Under the pieces are notes generated by a model, which did no database searches, was not told the origin of the DNA, and worked only from the letters and a program-made list of their open reading frames with translations. Shown here piece by piece: positions 27,354 through 36,168 of a stretch of DNA of 64,000 nt. The DNA is from Singulisphaera sp. (GTDB lineage: Bacteria > Planctomycetota > Planctomycetia > Isosphaerales > Isosphaeraceae), in NCBI GenBank assembly GCA_027451445.1, contig DAIDJG010000272.1:1-64000 (forward strand), given 5' to 3'. The translations under genes and the position numbers were made by a program. How positions within the stretch are numbered: position 1 is the stretch's first letter; each line of letters begins with the position of its first letter.

Positions 27354-27428
27354 GGGCGATGCCCCCGGACGTTTGTGCCGTCCGCACGGACTGGGGACAT
27401 CGCCCTGCGGGCTCGACCCCAGCCACCC
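27331..27428. repeat. Perfect 31-bp inverted repeat hairpin
   Basis: Arm 27331-27361 (GGGTGGCTGGGGTCGAGCCC and onward) is the exact reverse complement of 27398-27428. The 36-nt loop contains a smaller CGGACG/CGTCCG stem. The combined structure is 98 nt long, very stable, and spans no gene. Confidence 0.75.
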
Positions 27429-27482
27429 GCCCTCGACGGGCGTCTCCTAAAGACATAGCGCCCACCAACTCGCGAGCGCTAG

Positions 27483-27517
27483 GGATATTTCGTAAATCTC
27501 GGTGTGTTTTCTGTGCA
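27483..27517. repeat. Interspersed repeat B, copy 2
   Basis: Matches the unit at 27046-27080 (GGATATTTCGTAAATCTCGG, then a GTTTT-rich stretch and GTGCA). It lies about 55 bp after the 31-bp inverted repeat. Confidence 0.6.
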
Positions 27518-27860
27518 TTTGGACGGCATATCAAGGCATGATCGTGGGACGTATCAGGAACCGCGATGGTGTGTAATCTCGGTGAAATAATGCGCTCGAT
27601 CGCATTCCCTGTTCTCACACGCGGCGCAGAGGAGACGAACGCAACGGCAGTGCCGCCCGCGCGATCGTCGCCGGATTGGGGGCAATCCCATTCAACACGT
27701 CCGGCTCGCAACCGTGCACGACAAGAACCGATCTGCCGAGAGTGCCGGAGCGCCGGTCGGTCGGACTTCATCCGAACGACACGCGCGCTCCTTGAAGTCG
27801 TCGCCGCGTTCCTGGCTCGTTCCTGAGAGCCGGACGCGCCCTGCGATGAATCAACAAGAC

Positions 27861-29075
27861 TCAGCGTGCCGCCTGAGTCGTCGGTGTCTTCGGCGGCGGA
27901 GCCGGCAGCGCTGGGGCGTTCGAGTCGGGCGTATGCTTGAGCAGATCGAGGAACTTGAACGCGTGGTATGGCTGCGTGACCGCCGGTTCGCCTTCCTTCG
28001 ACGCATTGGCAACCCACAAGCGGGTCGACCCGGTCTCAAACAGCACGCTATGCAGGTTCGACTTCATCGCGACGGGGCGATCCATCAACTTGCGGGCACT
28101 CTCGGCGTCGAACGAGCCGTGGGCCTCCTGAACGCGACGGGCGAGCTCCTTGTAGCGGTCACCGGCGGAGAGCAGCACGGCATCCTTCACCGCATGAGGC
28201 AGCCGCTCATGCGACTCGCCCATCCGGACGACCCCGAACTTGTCCCACGACGCCTCCATGCCGACACCCTGCCCGGTCTCCCCATCCGCGACGACATAAT
28301 AATATTCGCAGGTCCGTGGGTTGTCGCGAAAGATGGCGATGGCGTCGTCGAGGCTCTTCGCGTCCTCGAGGGCCATGCGAACCAGCAAGGCCATCGGCAC
28401 TCCTTCCCAGTGCCCCAGTCCTCGCCCGCCCATCTCGCCGATGGAGATTCGCTCCGCGTTCATCCCGGTGACGCTGCCGATGAAGCCCGCGTAGGTCACG
28501 TTCACAAACGGGACCTTCCCCTCCGGCTCGGCGATCGTGAGAATCGCGTGGTCCTGAAGCCGCCAGTCGCAGCCGTAGTCGAGAATCCGGCCGTGATAGA
28601 GCGTGCCGTCCTTCGTCGCCGAACCACTAAGGGCAAAACCGGAACAGTGAAACATCTCCGGAATGAAGTTCGCGACGATCGCTTCCTGCACATCCATTCC
28701 CGCGCCGTCAGCTAAACCTTGCAGCTCATCGTAGAACCTCGAGGGGACGTGTTTTCTCTGGGTTGCCGCGATTCCGGCAATGGCTCTTTTCGGGTTCAGC
28801 AGCTTGATGCCGCCGACCTCGAGGGTGATGCCCTTGGCCTTCTCTTCGAAGAGAAAGCGGAACCCCTCGCGAATGTCATCCTTGAGCAAGGCCCCCTGCT
28901 GGTAACCCATCTCATAAGGCGTGCCCTTGACGTGGAGGACGCGATAGCCGTCGACTTCTTCGAGGAAACCTTTGCCACAGCGTGCGATGGTTTTCGAGTC
29001 GCCGTAGGCCGTCCAGGGGACGACCAGAAGCGCGAGGAACGTGAAGGCGTTCGCGGAGAGGGTGCGGCGAGTCAT
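27861..29075 (-). CDS. Secreted C45-family (acyltransferase-like) Ntn hydrolase
   Basis: A 404-residue exported protein. A signal peptide (about residues 1-26, hydrophobic FTFLALLVVPWTAYG) is followed by 'GTPYEMGYQQGALLKDDI', the typical opening of the C45/phospholipase-B-like family. Cys144 in MFHCSGFALSG is the expected catalytic N-terminal nucleophile after self-cleavage. The conserved block ATKDGTLYHGRILDYG follows it, as in acyl-CoA:6-aminopenicillanate acyltransferase relatives. The C-terminus is proline- and threonine-rich. The ATG at 29075 has GGGAG at 8-nt spacing; 23 upstream residues in the same frame lack signal character. The substrate is unknown; an amide-bond hydrolase acting outside the cytoplasm is likely. 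Confidence 0.85.
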   Translation of the reverse strand: MTRRTLSANAFTFLALLVVPWTAYGDSKTIARCGKGFLEEVDGYRVLHVKGTPYEMGYQQGALLKDDIREGFRFLFEEKAKGITLEVGGIKLLNPKRAIAGIAATQRKHVPSRFYDELQGLADGAGMDVQEAIVANFIPEMFHCSGFALSGSATKDGTLYHGRILDYGCDWRLQDHAILTIAEPEGKVPFVNVTYAGFIGSVTGMNAERISIGEMGGRGLGHWEGVPMALLVRMALEDAKSLDDAIAIFRDNPRTCEYYYVVADGETGQGVGMEASWDKFGVVRMGESHERLPHAVKDAVLLSAGDRYKELARRVQEAHGSFDAESARKLMDRPVAMKSNLHSVLFETGSTRLWVANASKEGEPAVTQPYHAFKFLDLLKHTPDSNAPALPAPPPKTPTTQAAR

Positions 29076-29413
29076 CGCGGGTCTCCCAGAGACGAGAGGG
29101 GGACTGGCTCGACCCCGCCGCCCTTGGCGGGGCGCTGGAGCCATTATGAACTGAAAGTGGGAAACAGGGGAGCCGATTTCGATGTCAAGTTCGGGTTTTA
29201 GCGGTCCTGACGCGTCTTTGGTTTATTGCGCGGGGACGATTCGGCCGATTCTATGAGTCAAGAGGCGCTGCGAGTCCCCCGATTGCGCCGGTAATCCGGG
29301 CATTGACGGGCGTTTCGGCTCAATGGAAAGCGCCGGTCGCGCCGATACCGTAGATTGCCGGGCGTCTCGGCCTCGGTTCAGGACGGACGAGTCCAGTCTT
29401 AGGAGATAATGGA
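29076..29413. promoter_or_regulatory. Divergent intergenic region before the subtilase
   Basis: This 338-bp gap separates divergent genes. It contains an imperfect direct repeat: GCGCCGGTAATCCGGGCATT at about 29286-29305 resembles GCGCCGATACCGTAGATTGC at about 29339-29358, and both continue into GGGCGT-TCGGC. AGGAG at 29401-29405 is the ribosome binding site of the subtilase gene. No convincing -10/-35 pair was found. Confidence 0.35.
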
Positions 29414-32400
29414 ATGTCTCACCCTTCCCGACCGCGGACGCATGGCAGACCGCAGCGACGCCACCGCTTCCGCCCGGACACGCCTTTGACTCTCGAGGAA
29501 CGTTGTCTACTGGCGCCCTATCTGCCCTTGACGCCGGATACCGCCACGTTCACCGCGGCCGCAACCCCCACGAACACCGACCTCGGCACGGTTACGGTGA
29601 CTCCGGGTGCGGCAGCGATCACCTCCACCACGACCCTCAACACCACCTTCGTCACCGCGGCGCCCGTGACCTCGGTCTCCGAGCTGACCCCGGTCTCGTC
29701 CTTCGGCGGCGACATCGTCCGCATTGCGGCGGGGCCAGGCGGAGTCTTCGGGAACGACGTCTATGCGATTTCCCGAGGTGCAGGCTCGGGCACTGGGTCG
29801 CAGGCCAACGCCGTGAATCGGCCGGGCGTGATCTATCGCGTCGACCCCGCCACCGGAAAGGCCTCGGTGTTCTTCGACCTCAACACCGTCATCAACCAGC
29901 TCGAGCCCGGCGGCAACGCGTCGAACTCGGTCGGCGCCTCGACGGGACTGGTCAACTGGTACGATATCTCGTTCGACCCCGAGGGCTACTTCGACGGTAA
30001 GCCGTCGATGTTCGTGACCAGCGTCGACCGCTCCGACCCGAACAAGAACGCCGTCTACCAAATCGGTCCGGACGGCTCCTTCCTGGGTATGTTCACTCAA
30101 TTCACGGCCGGCCTCAGCTCCTTGAAGTTTACGACGAATCCCACGTCGATTGTCGTACCGCCTCCCCAGCAGCAAAACTTCCTGCGCGGCATCATCGTGG
30201 GGTCCGGCATCAGCTCAACGAACGGGGCCTTCAGTGCACTCTACTTCAACGCGAACGAGTACAGCCCGGGCCAGGTCATCAGCAGCAACAGCTTGCCAAC
30301 TGGTGTCTCGGAGACGAACCTGACCGAAGGCCCCCAGGTGGGCCTGACGGCAGCCAATCCCGATTATCTCTCGCCGGTCTACGGCGCGTTCACCGACTTC
30401 GGCACACCCGCCGCAGGCGGCATCCCCGCCCAACCGGGCGGCAGCGGTGTGCAAGGACTCAACGGCGACCTCTTGATCACGCCTCCTGCCACGGCAACGG
30501 CCACCACAATTCTGCCGATCGATCAGCAGTCGATCGCATCGACGCTCGGCCGCCGGTATCAAGACATCGCCTTCGACCAGTACGGCTATTTCTCCCAGGG
30601 CTTCACCCTGACAGCAACGACCACAACGAGCGGCGGAGGTGGTAACACCATCGACGGCACCGGCGTCGGCATCAGCGCGCCGATCAACGCCGGCAGTGTG
30701 TTCGTCGCCGACCTCGCGTCCGGTCTGTCCGTCACGGCGACGCCGATCGCCCCGCTGCCGACCACCGCGATCCAGATCCCCGTCCAGGGATCGGGCCCCA
30801 TCGGTGTCGAAAGCAATGGCGCGGGTGGCGTCGTCCCCATCCTGACCAACGGCAACACGACGGGCGGTACCAACGCCACCGGCGGACGAATCTTGCGCAT
30901 CTCGCCAACGGGCGTGGTCTCGGTCTTCGCGGAAGGTTTCGACACCTCCGGCGCCCAGGATTCGTCCAGCTTCGTCGATTCGTCGCTCAGTATCTCGTTC
31001 TCCGCCGACGGCACCATCCTCTATGCCTCGGACAATGACGCGATCTGGGAGTTCAAGACCGTTACCGACCTGGCCAGTGCATCCAGTGGTTCCTACATCG
31101 GGCTCAACGACCTGCGCAGCCTCGGCGTACCGTACGATGGTCTCGGCGAAGCCGTAGCGATCGTCGATACCGGCGTCGACGCCAACTCAACGCCGTTCCG
31201 CGGCCGAGTCTCGACTGGCTTCAACGTCGTGACCAATGGCTTCGGCAATGACGACACCGCTCCCGGAGCCACAACCACCACCGGTAACAATACCGGCAAC
31301 AACAACAACACGACGGGCGCCGCGACCAACATCAGCACCAGCAGCGACGGCCACGGTACGCTCGTCGCCGGCGTCGTCGCCCAGTTCGTTCCGCAGGCCA
31401 CGATCGTGCCGGTCAACATCTTCAACCCGTTCCAGGCGACATCCGGCTTCACCCAAAGCACCGGGACCGGGACCGGCACGACGGGCGGAAACAACACTGG
31501 AAACAACGCGGCCATCAGCAATACGTCGAATGCGGTGGCTTCGAACCAGGACGTCTGGCTGGGCATGCACTACGTCGCGCAGCACCCGTTTGCACTCGAT
31601 CCCATTCGGCCGGGCACGACCGATCGCGTGGTCGCCGCCACGTTCGCGTTCGGCACCAACGAGACGTTCGCGAGCGAAGGCGACGCCTTCCATCGCTATC
31701 CCCAGGTCGTCATCGCCCTCAAGAGCCAGTTGCACAAGTTCGTCCACCTCGGCATCACACCCGTCGCCGCCGCCGGTGAATTGGGGCAGCCGTTCCTCGC
31801 GAGCCAGTCGTCCACAACCGGCACTGGCGGCGCGAACGGTGGTACGACTGGAACAAGTGGTAAGGGAGGAACCGGCGGCAACACTAACACAGGGAACGGC
31901 ACCTTCGGCAACGACAACTCCGACAACAAGACGGTCGGCGACGACAACGGCATGTCACTCCCCGCGATCCTCAACGAAGTCGTATCCGCCACGGGCACCA
32001 TTCCATTCCCGTACGCGACCGGACCGAATCAGACTCCGAACCCCGTCCCGGTCGGCGTCGTGCCTCGTCCGCTCGGTCCGATCCTGGTCTACAACGGCAA
32101 CACGATCGGCGGTACGGCGGGCAGCACAACAACCGGCTCTGGGACGACCACGACCGGCGGGAACAACCTGGCCCTCCTGACCGCTGGCAACTTCGCGATT
32201 TACAGCGGCCGGATCCTGGCGTCCTCGAACCGAAGCAACACCACCGACTTCGCGGCCCCCGCGATCGACGTCCCCACGTTCCGCCGCACGTTCGTGAAGT
32301 CGACCACGACCACGGGCACGACAACCACCGACAATACCGACCACAACGTCTTCAACCAGTCCGGGACCTCGTTGTCGGCGGGTATCACCGCGGGTGCGTT

Positions 32401-33931
32401 CGCCCTCGTGGCGTCCGCACTCAACTACTGGTCACAGCTCGCCCAGTCCAACGGCGTCACGTCCGACGCCTACCTGACCACTCCGCCCGGCGTCAACACG
32501 TTGAACTTCGGCAAGGGCTCGATCCTCGACCTGAGCGCCTGGAACAACCCGAACGGCATCAACGGCATTCTGGCGTGGACCGCGGTTCCCGTCCAGGATC
32601 CGAACGACGGTCTGGCCGCGTCGACTCCGCCCAACTTGATCGGCAACAATAACCCGCCCAACTACGCCGAGATCAACGTGGCCAACGCCGTCGCCGCGAT
32701 CGAAGGCTACGAGGCACTCAACTACCTGATCGCGCACAACGACTTGCACTACCTCGAGTCGAACAACAACGGCCTGATCACCGCACAGAGCATCCAGGAA
32801 TTCGTCGACAACTCCGCCAAGATGGGCCTCCCCGAGGCCGGGGCCATGGCCGCCCTGCTTGGCGGCACGGCACGTCCGCCCGCGAATAGCGCGACGGGCG
32901 ACCTCACCGCAGCCCTTGAGCAGCCCGATCAGCCCGACGTCAAACAGCGCCGGTTCAACTTCTTCGATTACGTCGCCGACGGCCAGCTCAATGGCAGCGT
33001 CACTGTCAGCCAACTCGAGATGCTCGCGCATACTCTGCTGCCGACGCCGGACGCCTACACCATCACCAATCGGGCCAGGGCCTCGGTCAACGGCTTCCTC
33101 GTCAATCCCAGCGCCCAGCGCAACTTCCGAGACCTCCAGCACATCTTGCCGCGCTTCGAGTTCGCGCCGATCACGCTCAATCGGAAGTACGCCAACAACT
33201 CGCCGGCAAGCCTCAGGGTCAGCAAGAATATCCCGCCGGGAATCGTGCACCCGATCTATTCGCTGTTCGCGGCCGGCGGAACGCCACAGTCCGTCGCACA
33301 GTCGAACAACTCGACAACGAACAACTCGACCAATTCGTCGACTTCGACGAGCTCGACGGTATCGTCAACGACGAGCTCAAACACTAGCACCACGCCGAGC
33401 TCTACGACATCGTTGACGACGACGGTGAGCTCGAACACCGCATCGAATCCGTCGCAGACGACCACGGGAAGCCAGTCGAACAACTCGACGACATCTTCTC
33501 AGAACACTCTGGCCCAGCAACTGCTTGATGTTCTCAACAACGCGGCCCAGACCAACCTGCATACGGCGGGGACGATCTCTTCAAGCGGTTCGAGCACGAC
33601 GGGGTCGACCAGTAGTACGACAGGATCGACAACAACGACGGGCTCGAGTGGCACCGTCGCGTCGAACATGGCAACGATTACCTCTCAGCCCACACCGATC
33701 GACTCGACCGGAACGACGACCTCGTCAACGACGAGCGACCCGAATTCGACCTCCACCGGAAGTTCGACTTCGAGCTCCACCGGGGGTGCGAGTTCGACCT
33801 CCGGCAGCAGCTCGACATCCTCCGGTAGTTCGGGCTCCGGTTCTTCAAGCGGCTCGGGTACGAGCTCCGGGAGCAACACCGGTTCGACCTCGGGATCGGG
33901 TTCGAACAAGAACGCTTCAACGACCAGCTAA
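29414..33931 (+). CDS. Giant secreted S8 subtilisin-like protease
   Basis: A 1505-residue protein. The N-terminus is basic and contains LTLEERCLLAPYLP, close to the LEPR-XLL sorting motif of large planctomycete exported proteins. Residues about 60-540 form a beta-rich region of unknown fold. The subtilase domain follows with Asp585 in AIVDTGVD, His647 in DGHGTLVAGV and Ser986 in SGTSLSAGITAGA. All three catalytic residues are present, but the H-S distance is long because Gly/Thr/Asn tracts interrupt the domain (about 613-635, 680-700, 795-835, 895-920). Residues about 1120-1260 are helical. The last 200 residues are almost pure Ser/Thr/Gly/Asn. The ATG at 29414 has AGGAG upstream. Substrate unknown. 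Confidence 0.85.
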   Translation: MSHPSRPRTHGRPQRRHRFRPDTPLTLEERCLLAPYLPLTPDTATFTAAATPTNTDLGTVTVTPGAAAITSTTTLNTTFVTAAPVTSVSELTPVSSFGGDIVRIAAGPGGVFGNDVYAISRGAGSGTGSQANAVNRPGVIYRVDPATGKASVFFDLNTVINQLEPGGNASNSVGASTGLVNWYDISFDPEGYFDGKPSMFVTSVDRSDPNKNAVYQIGPDGSFLGMFTQFTAGLSSLKFTTNPTSIVVPPPQQQNFLRGIIVGSGISSTNGAFSALYFNANEYSPGQVISSNSLPTGVSETNLTEGPQVGLTAANPDYLSPVYGAFTDFGTPAAGGIPAQPGGSGVQGLNGDLLITPPATATATTILPIDQQSIASTLGRRYQDIAFDQYGYFSQGFTLTATTTTSGGGGNTIDGTGVGISAPINAGSVFVADLASGLSVTATPIAPLPTTAIQIPVQGSGPIGVESNGAGGVVPILTNGNTTGGTNATGGRILRISPTGVVSVFAEGFDTSGAQDSSSFVDSSLSISFSADGTILYASDNDAIWEFKTVTDLASASSGSYIGLNDLRSLGVPYDGLGEAVAIVDTGVDANSTPFRGRVSTGFNVVTNGFGNDDTAPGATTTTGNNTGNNNNTTGAATNISTSSDGHGTLVAGVVAQFVPQATIVPVNIFNPFQATSGFTQSTGTGTGTTGGNNTGNNAAISNTSNAVASNQDVWLGMHYVAQHPFALDPIRPGTTDRVVAATFAFGTNETFASEGDAFHRYPQVVIALKSQLHKFVHLGITPVAAAGELGQPFLASQSSTTGTGGANGGTTGTSGKGGTGGNTNTGNGTFGNDNSDNKTVGDDNGMSLPAILNEVVSATGTIPFPYATGPNQTPNPVPVGVVPRPLGPILVYNGNTIGGTAGSTTTGSGTTTTGGNNLALLTAGNFAIYSGRILASSNRSNTTDFAAPAIDVPTFRRTFVKSTTTTGTTTTDNTDHNVFNQSGTSLSAGITAGAFALVASALNYWSQLAQSNGVTSDAYLTTPPGVNTLNFGKGSILDLSAWNNPNGINGILAWTAVPVQDPNDGLAASTPPNLIGNNNPPNYAEINVANAVAAIEGYEALNYLIAHNDLHYLESNNNGLITAQSIQEFVDNSAKMGLPEAGAMAALLGGTARPPANSATGDLTAALEQPDQPDVKQRRFNFFDYVADGQLNGSVTVSQLEMLAHTLLPTPDAYTITNRARASVNGFLVNPSAQRNFRDLQHILPRFEFAPITLNRKYANNSPASLRVSKNIPPGIVHPIYSLFAAGGTPQSVAQSNNSTTNNSTNSSTSTSSTVSSTTSSNTSTTPSSTTSLTTTVSSNTASNPSQTTTGSQSNNSTTSSQNTLAQQLLDVLNNAAQTNLHTAGTISSSGSSTTGSTSSTTGSTTTTGSSGTVASNMATITSQPTPIDSTGTTTSSTTSDPNSTSTGSSTSSSTGGASSTSGSSSTSSGSSGSGSSSGSGTSSGSNTGSTSGSGSNKNASTTS

Positions 33932-33947
33932 AGTGAGACCAGAGGAG

Positions 33948-33983
33948 TGGGGCGAGCCTCGCGCGGCTCGCCCCATATTTTTG
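33948..33983 (+). terminator. Strong Rho-independent terminator
   Basis: TGGGGCGAGCC (33948-33958) pairs perfectly with GGCTCGCCCCA (33965-33975) around a TCGCGC loop and is followed by TATTTTTG. It ends transcription of the subtilase gene 17 bp after its stop codon and may also serve the converging rlmI-like gene in part. Confidence 0.9.
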
Positions 33984-34034
33984 CGCTCCGGTGTATTGAG
34001 GAGATCGCTTCCCACAGCTCCAGCGACAGCACCG

Positions 34035-35342
34035 TCAGGCGCTATCTTCCTCAGGCTCCCCCTCAGTGTCTTCGAGGCGCGGAACCGTCACACGCTCGCC
34101 CATCCGAAGCCAGACCGCTTTGAGGTACGATCCCTCGAGCGCATCGAGCGCCACCGGATGATCCGGAGCCGCTCCCGTAACCGCCAGAATCTGGGCGGCC
34201 CGCCCTGCGCGACGCGCCGCGGCTCGCAAGAGAATCACGAACTCCTCGGCAGAGAGCAGACCCGAGCAGGAGCACGTGAGCAACATCCCGCCCGGCTCAA
34301 CCAGTCCCATCGCCAGCACGTTCAGGTCGAAATACTTCCGCTTCCCGGCTGAGATTTCTAGTCGATTCGGAATCAGCTTCGGCGGATCGAGCACAACCGT
34401 GCCAAACGTCTTGCCGTTCTGTGCCATTTGCCGCATGTAGCCAAACGCATCCGCGTGCACGAAGCTCGGCCGAACCTGATTCGCATTGGCATTCTCACGC
34501 GCCAGAGCGATCGCTTTTTCGTCGAGGTCGACGCACGTCACGTCACGCGCCTTGCCTTTGACCAGCGCGTAAAGCCCGAACCCACCGGAGTAACAACACA
34601 GGTCGAGCACGGTCCGATCCCGGCAAAACCGCGTCAACGCCAATCGATTGTCGCGTTGATCGCAGAAGAATCCGGTCTTGTGGGCCGCCTCGAAATGAAC
34701 GCGAAAGCGCACCCCGTGCTCCGCGATCGTCACGCGAGGCGGCAGCTTGGGACTCGTCACCAGCCGCCCCGAGAAGTCCTCGGCCAGGGCGATCCGTTCG
34801 TCCACATGAACCCGAAAATGCTTCGTGCCCAGCCGAAACGCCGCCAGTTCCAGGATCGGACCAATGCGCTGATACATCCCCAGGCTGAACACCTCCACCG
34901 AGAGCACGTCGTCATACCGATCAATCACGAGCCCGGATAACCCATCTCCCTCGGCGTGGGACACACGATACGCATTGGTCACCTCGTCGAGCCCCAAACC
35001 CTCACGACGAAGCGCCACGGCCCGGTCGATCCGCCCCTCCCAGAACGCGCGCCCGGGCACCTCGATCCCCGATGTCAGCAGGCGTAGACTAATTTGCGAC
35101 CGCTCATTCCAGAGCCCGAAACCGAGCGGCAAGTGTTCGCGATCGACCACGCGTACCAGGTCACCGTCGAGTGGGCGTACACCACCGACCGGCCCGATAA
35201 CCATCTTGCGAAAAATAAACGGATGGTTCCCCGCCGCTCGTACAGCGACAGTTGGCAACTCACCCGGCGGCTCCAGGCTACGGTCGGGGACGATGGCTGG
35301 GGGCGGAGCTTCAGCACGAGATTGGGAACGAGGACGGGCCAT
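34035..35342 (-). CDS. rlmI: Class I rRNA methyltransferase, RlmI type
   Basis: A 435-residue SAM-dependent methyltransferase of the RlmI/YccW family, which makes 5-methylcytosine in 23S rRNA. An N-terminal PUA-like domain (about residues 40-110, FIFRKMVIGPVGGVRPLDGD and following) is followed by the EEHAD-type region with 'GLSGLVIDRYDD'. Motif I of the Rossmann core is LDLCCYSGGFGLYAL. VLDPPKLIP is motif IV, and LLTCSCSGLLSAEEF carries the catalytic cysteine pair region. Start at ATG 35342 or five codons upstream at 35357; both fit. The exact target base is inferred from family resemblance. The gene converges with the subtilase. Confidence 0.85.
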   Translation of the reverse strand: MARPRSQSRAEAPPPAIVPDRSLEPPGELPTVAVRAAGNHPFIFRKMVIGPVGGVRPLDGDLVRVVDREHLPLGFGLWNERSQISLRLLTSGIEVPGRAFWEGRIDRAVALRREGLGLDEVTNAYRVSHAEGDGLSGLVIDRYDDVLSVEVFSLGMYQRIGPILELAAFRLGTKHFRVHVDERIALAEDFSGRLVTSPKLPPRVTIAEHGVRFRVHFEAAHKTGFFCDQRDNRLALTRFCRDRTVLDLCCYSGGFGLYALVKGKARDVTCVDLDEKAIALARENANANQVRPSFVHADAFGYMRQMAQNGKTFGTVVLDPPKLIPNRLEISAGKRKYFDLNVLAMGLVEPGGMLLTCSCSGLLSAEEFVILLRAAARRAGRAAQILAVTGAAPDHPVALDALEGSYLKAVWLRMGERVTVPRLEDTEGEPEEDSA

Positions 35343-35555
35343 GCGAGGACGATTCACTCTTGTCGGAAAGGGTCGCGCTCAAGCGGCGAATTGGGTAAAA
35401 CGTCATTCTATCAACTTGCTGGCGCACGGCCGAGACCTGGAGATTCGCCGAACAGAGCGAAGCCAGTTTCGGACGGTGCCAATCATCGATTGTGCATTGA
35501 TTCCGAGGCGCGTCGGCGCGAAAATGTAGAGTTGATGGCATTCGGAGGAAGGCCC

Positions 35556-36113
35556 ATGGCTACCGCCCCTGCTGAAAAGCTGATCACCGCCGAAGAGTAC
35601 GAACATCACTCCAATCCGGGATACCCGGACGAACTTGTTCGCGGGAGGATCGTTCCCCTGTGTAGACCATTTCCACGACACGGACAGATTTGCATTAAAG
35701 TCGGTAGAATCCTTGGCAATTACGCCGACGAGCATGAACTTGGCCACGTCGTCGGTAACGATTCCGGCGTCATCACAGAGCGGAATCCCGACACTGTACG
35801 CGGGGCGGACGTCGCCTTCTACAGCTACGATCGTTTGCCTCGCGGCCCGCTTCCCGCGAAGTATATCCCGGAAGTTCCGGAGCTCGTATTCGAAGTCCGC
35901 TCCCCGAACGACCGCTGGCCGGTCCTGCTCGCCAAGGCGGCCGAGTACCTGGAAGCGGGGGTCTCCGTCGTCGTCATCCTCGACGACGACCGGCGTTCCG
36001 CTCACATCCTGACGGCCGACGGCCCGAAGGGAATGCTCGGCCCTGAGGATGAGCTGACATTCCCCGGTTTGCTCGGAGAATTTCGCGTCCGCGTAGGCCG
36101 GTTCTTCGAGTGA
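35556..36113 (+). CDS. Uma2-family (DUF820) endonuclease-like protein
   Basis: A 185-residue cytoplasmic protein of the Uma2/DUF820 family, which has a restriction-endonuclease-like fold and is strongly expanded in planctomycetes and cyanobacteria. Visible marks are ITAEEYEHH near the N-terminus, ELVRGRIVPL, RGADVAFYSYDRLP, the core strand PELVFEVRSPNDRW and VSVVVILDDDRRSAHIL. The usual catalytic residues are Asp in 'DVAF', Glu in 'FEV' and a following lysine; here the residue after FEV is Arg-Ser, and lysine appears in LLAKAAEYL. The ATG at 35556 has an AGGAAGG ribosome binding site. The biological role of the family is unresolved. Confidence 0.85.
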   Translation: MATAPAEKLITAEEYEHHSNPGYPDELVRGRIVPLCRPFPRHGQICIKVGRILGNYADEHELGHVVGNDSGVITERNPDTVRGADVAFYSYDRLPRGPLPAKYIPEVPELVFEVRSPNDRWPVLLAKAAEYLEAGVSVVVILDDDRRSAHILTADGPKGMLGPEDELTFPGLLGEFRVRVGRFFE

Positions 36114-36168
36114 CGTTGGCGGACGCCAGCTTTGTAATGAAGCAATTCGACCCGACGCCCCGTCCCGA

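Larger units (their letters stand above)
24678..27860. other. Gene-poor, repeat-rich 3.2-kb region
   Basis: No intact protein gene can be supported here. The stretch holds a broken REP-associated transposase (24982-25325), a REP-like hairpin (25705-25733), a perfect 22-bp inverted repeat (26715-26771), a perfect 31-bp inverted repeat (27331-27428) and two interspersed repeat families between 26927 and 27520. Base composition is lower in GC than the flanking genes. Around 25900-26250 on the minus strand a protein-like frame is broken by a shift. The region looks like a graveyard of small mobile sequences between two conserved gene blocks. Confidence 0.6.

Noticed and set aside
27196-28017. Minus-strand open frame of 273 codons
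   Set aside because: It is made of the repeat A and 31-bp hairpin sequences and of the reverse of the C45 gene end, with no coding character.
36114-36168. Terminator between the Uma2-like and DUF1501 genes
   Set aside because: A GTTGGCG/CGCCAGC stem is possible, but the loop is three bases and the following TTTGTAAT is not a proper T tract.
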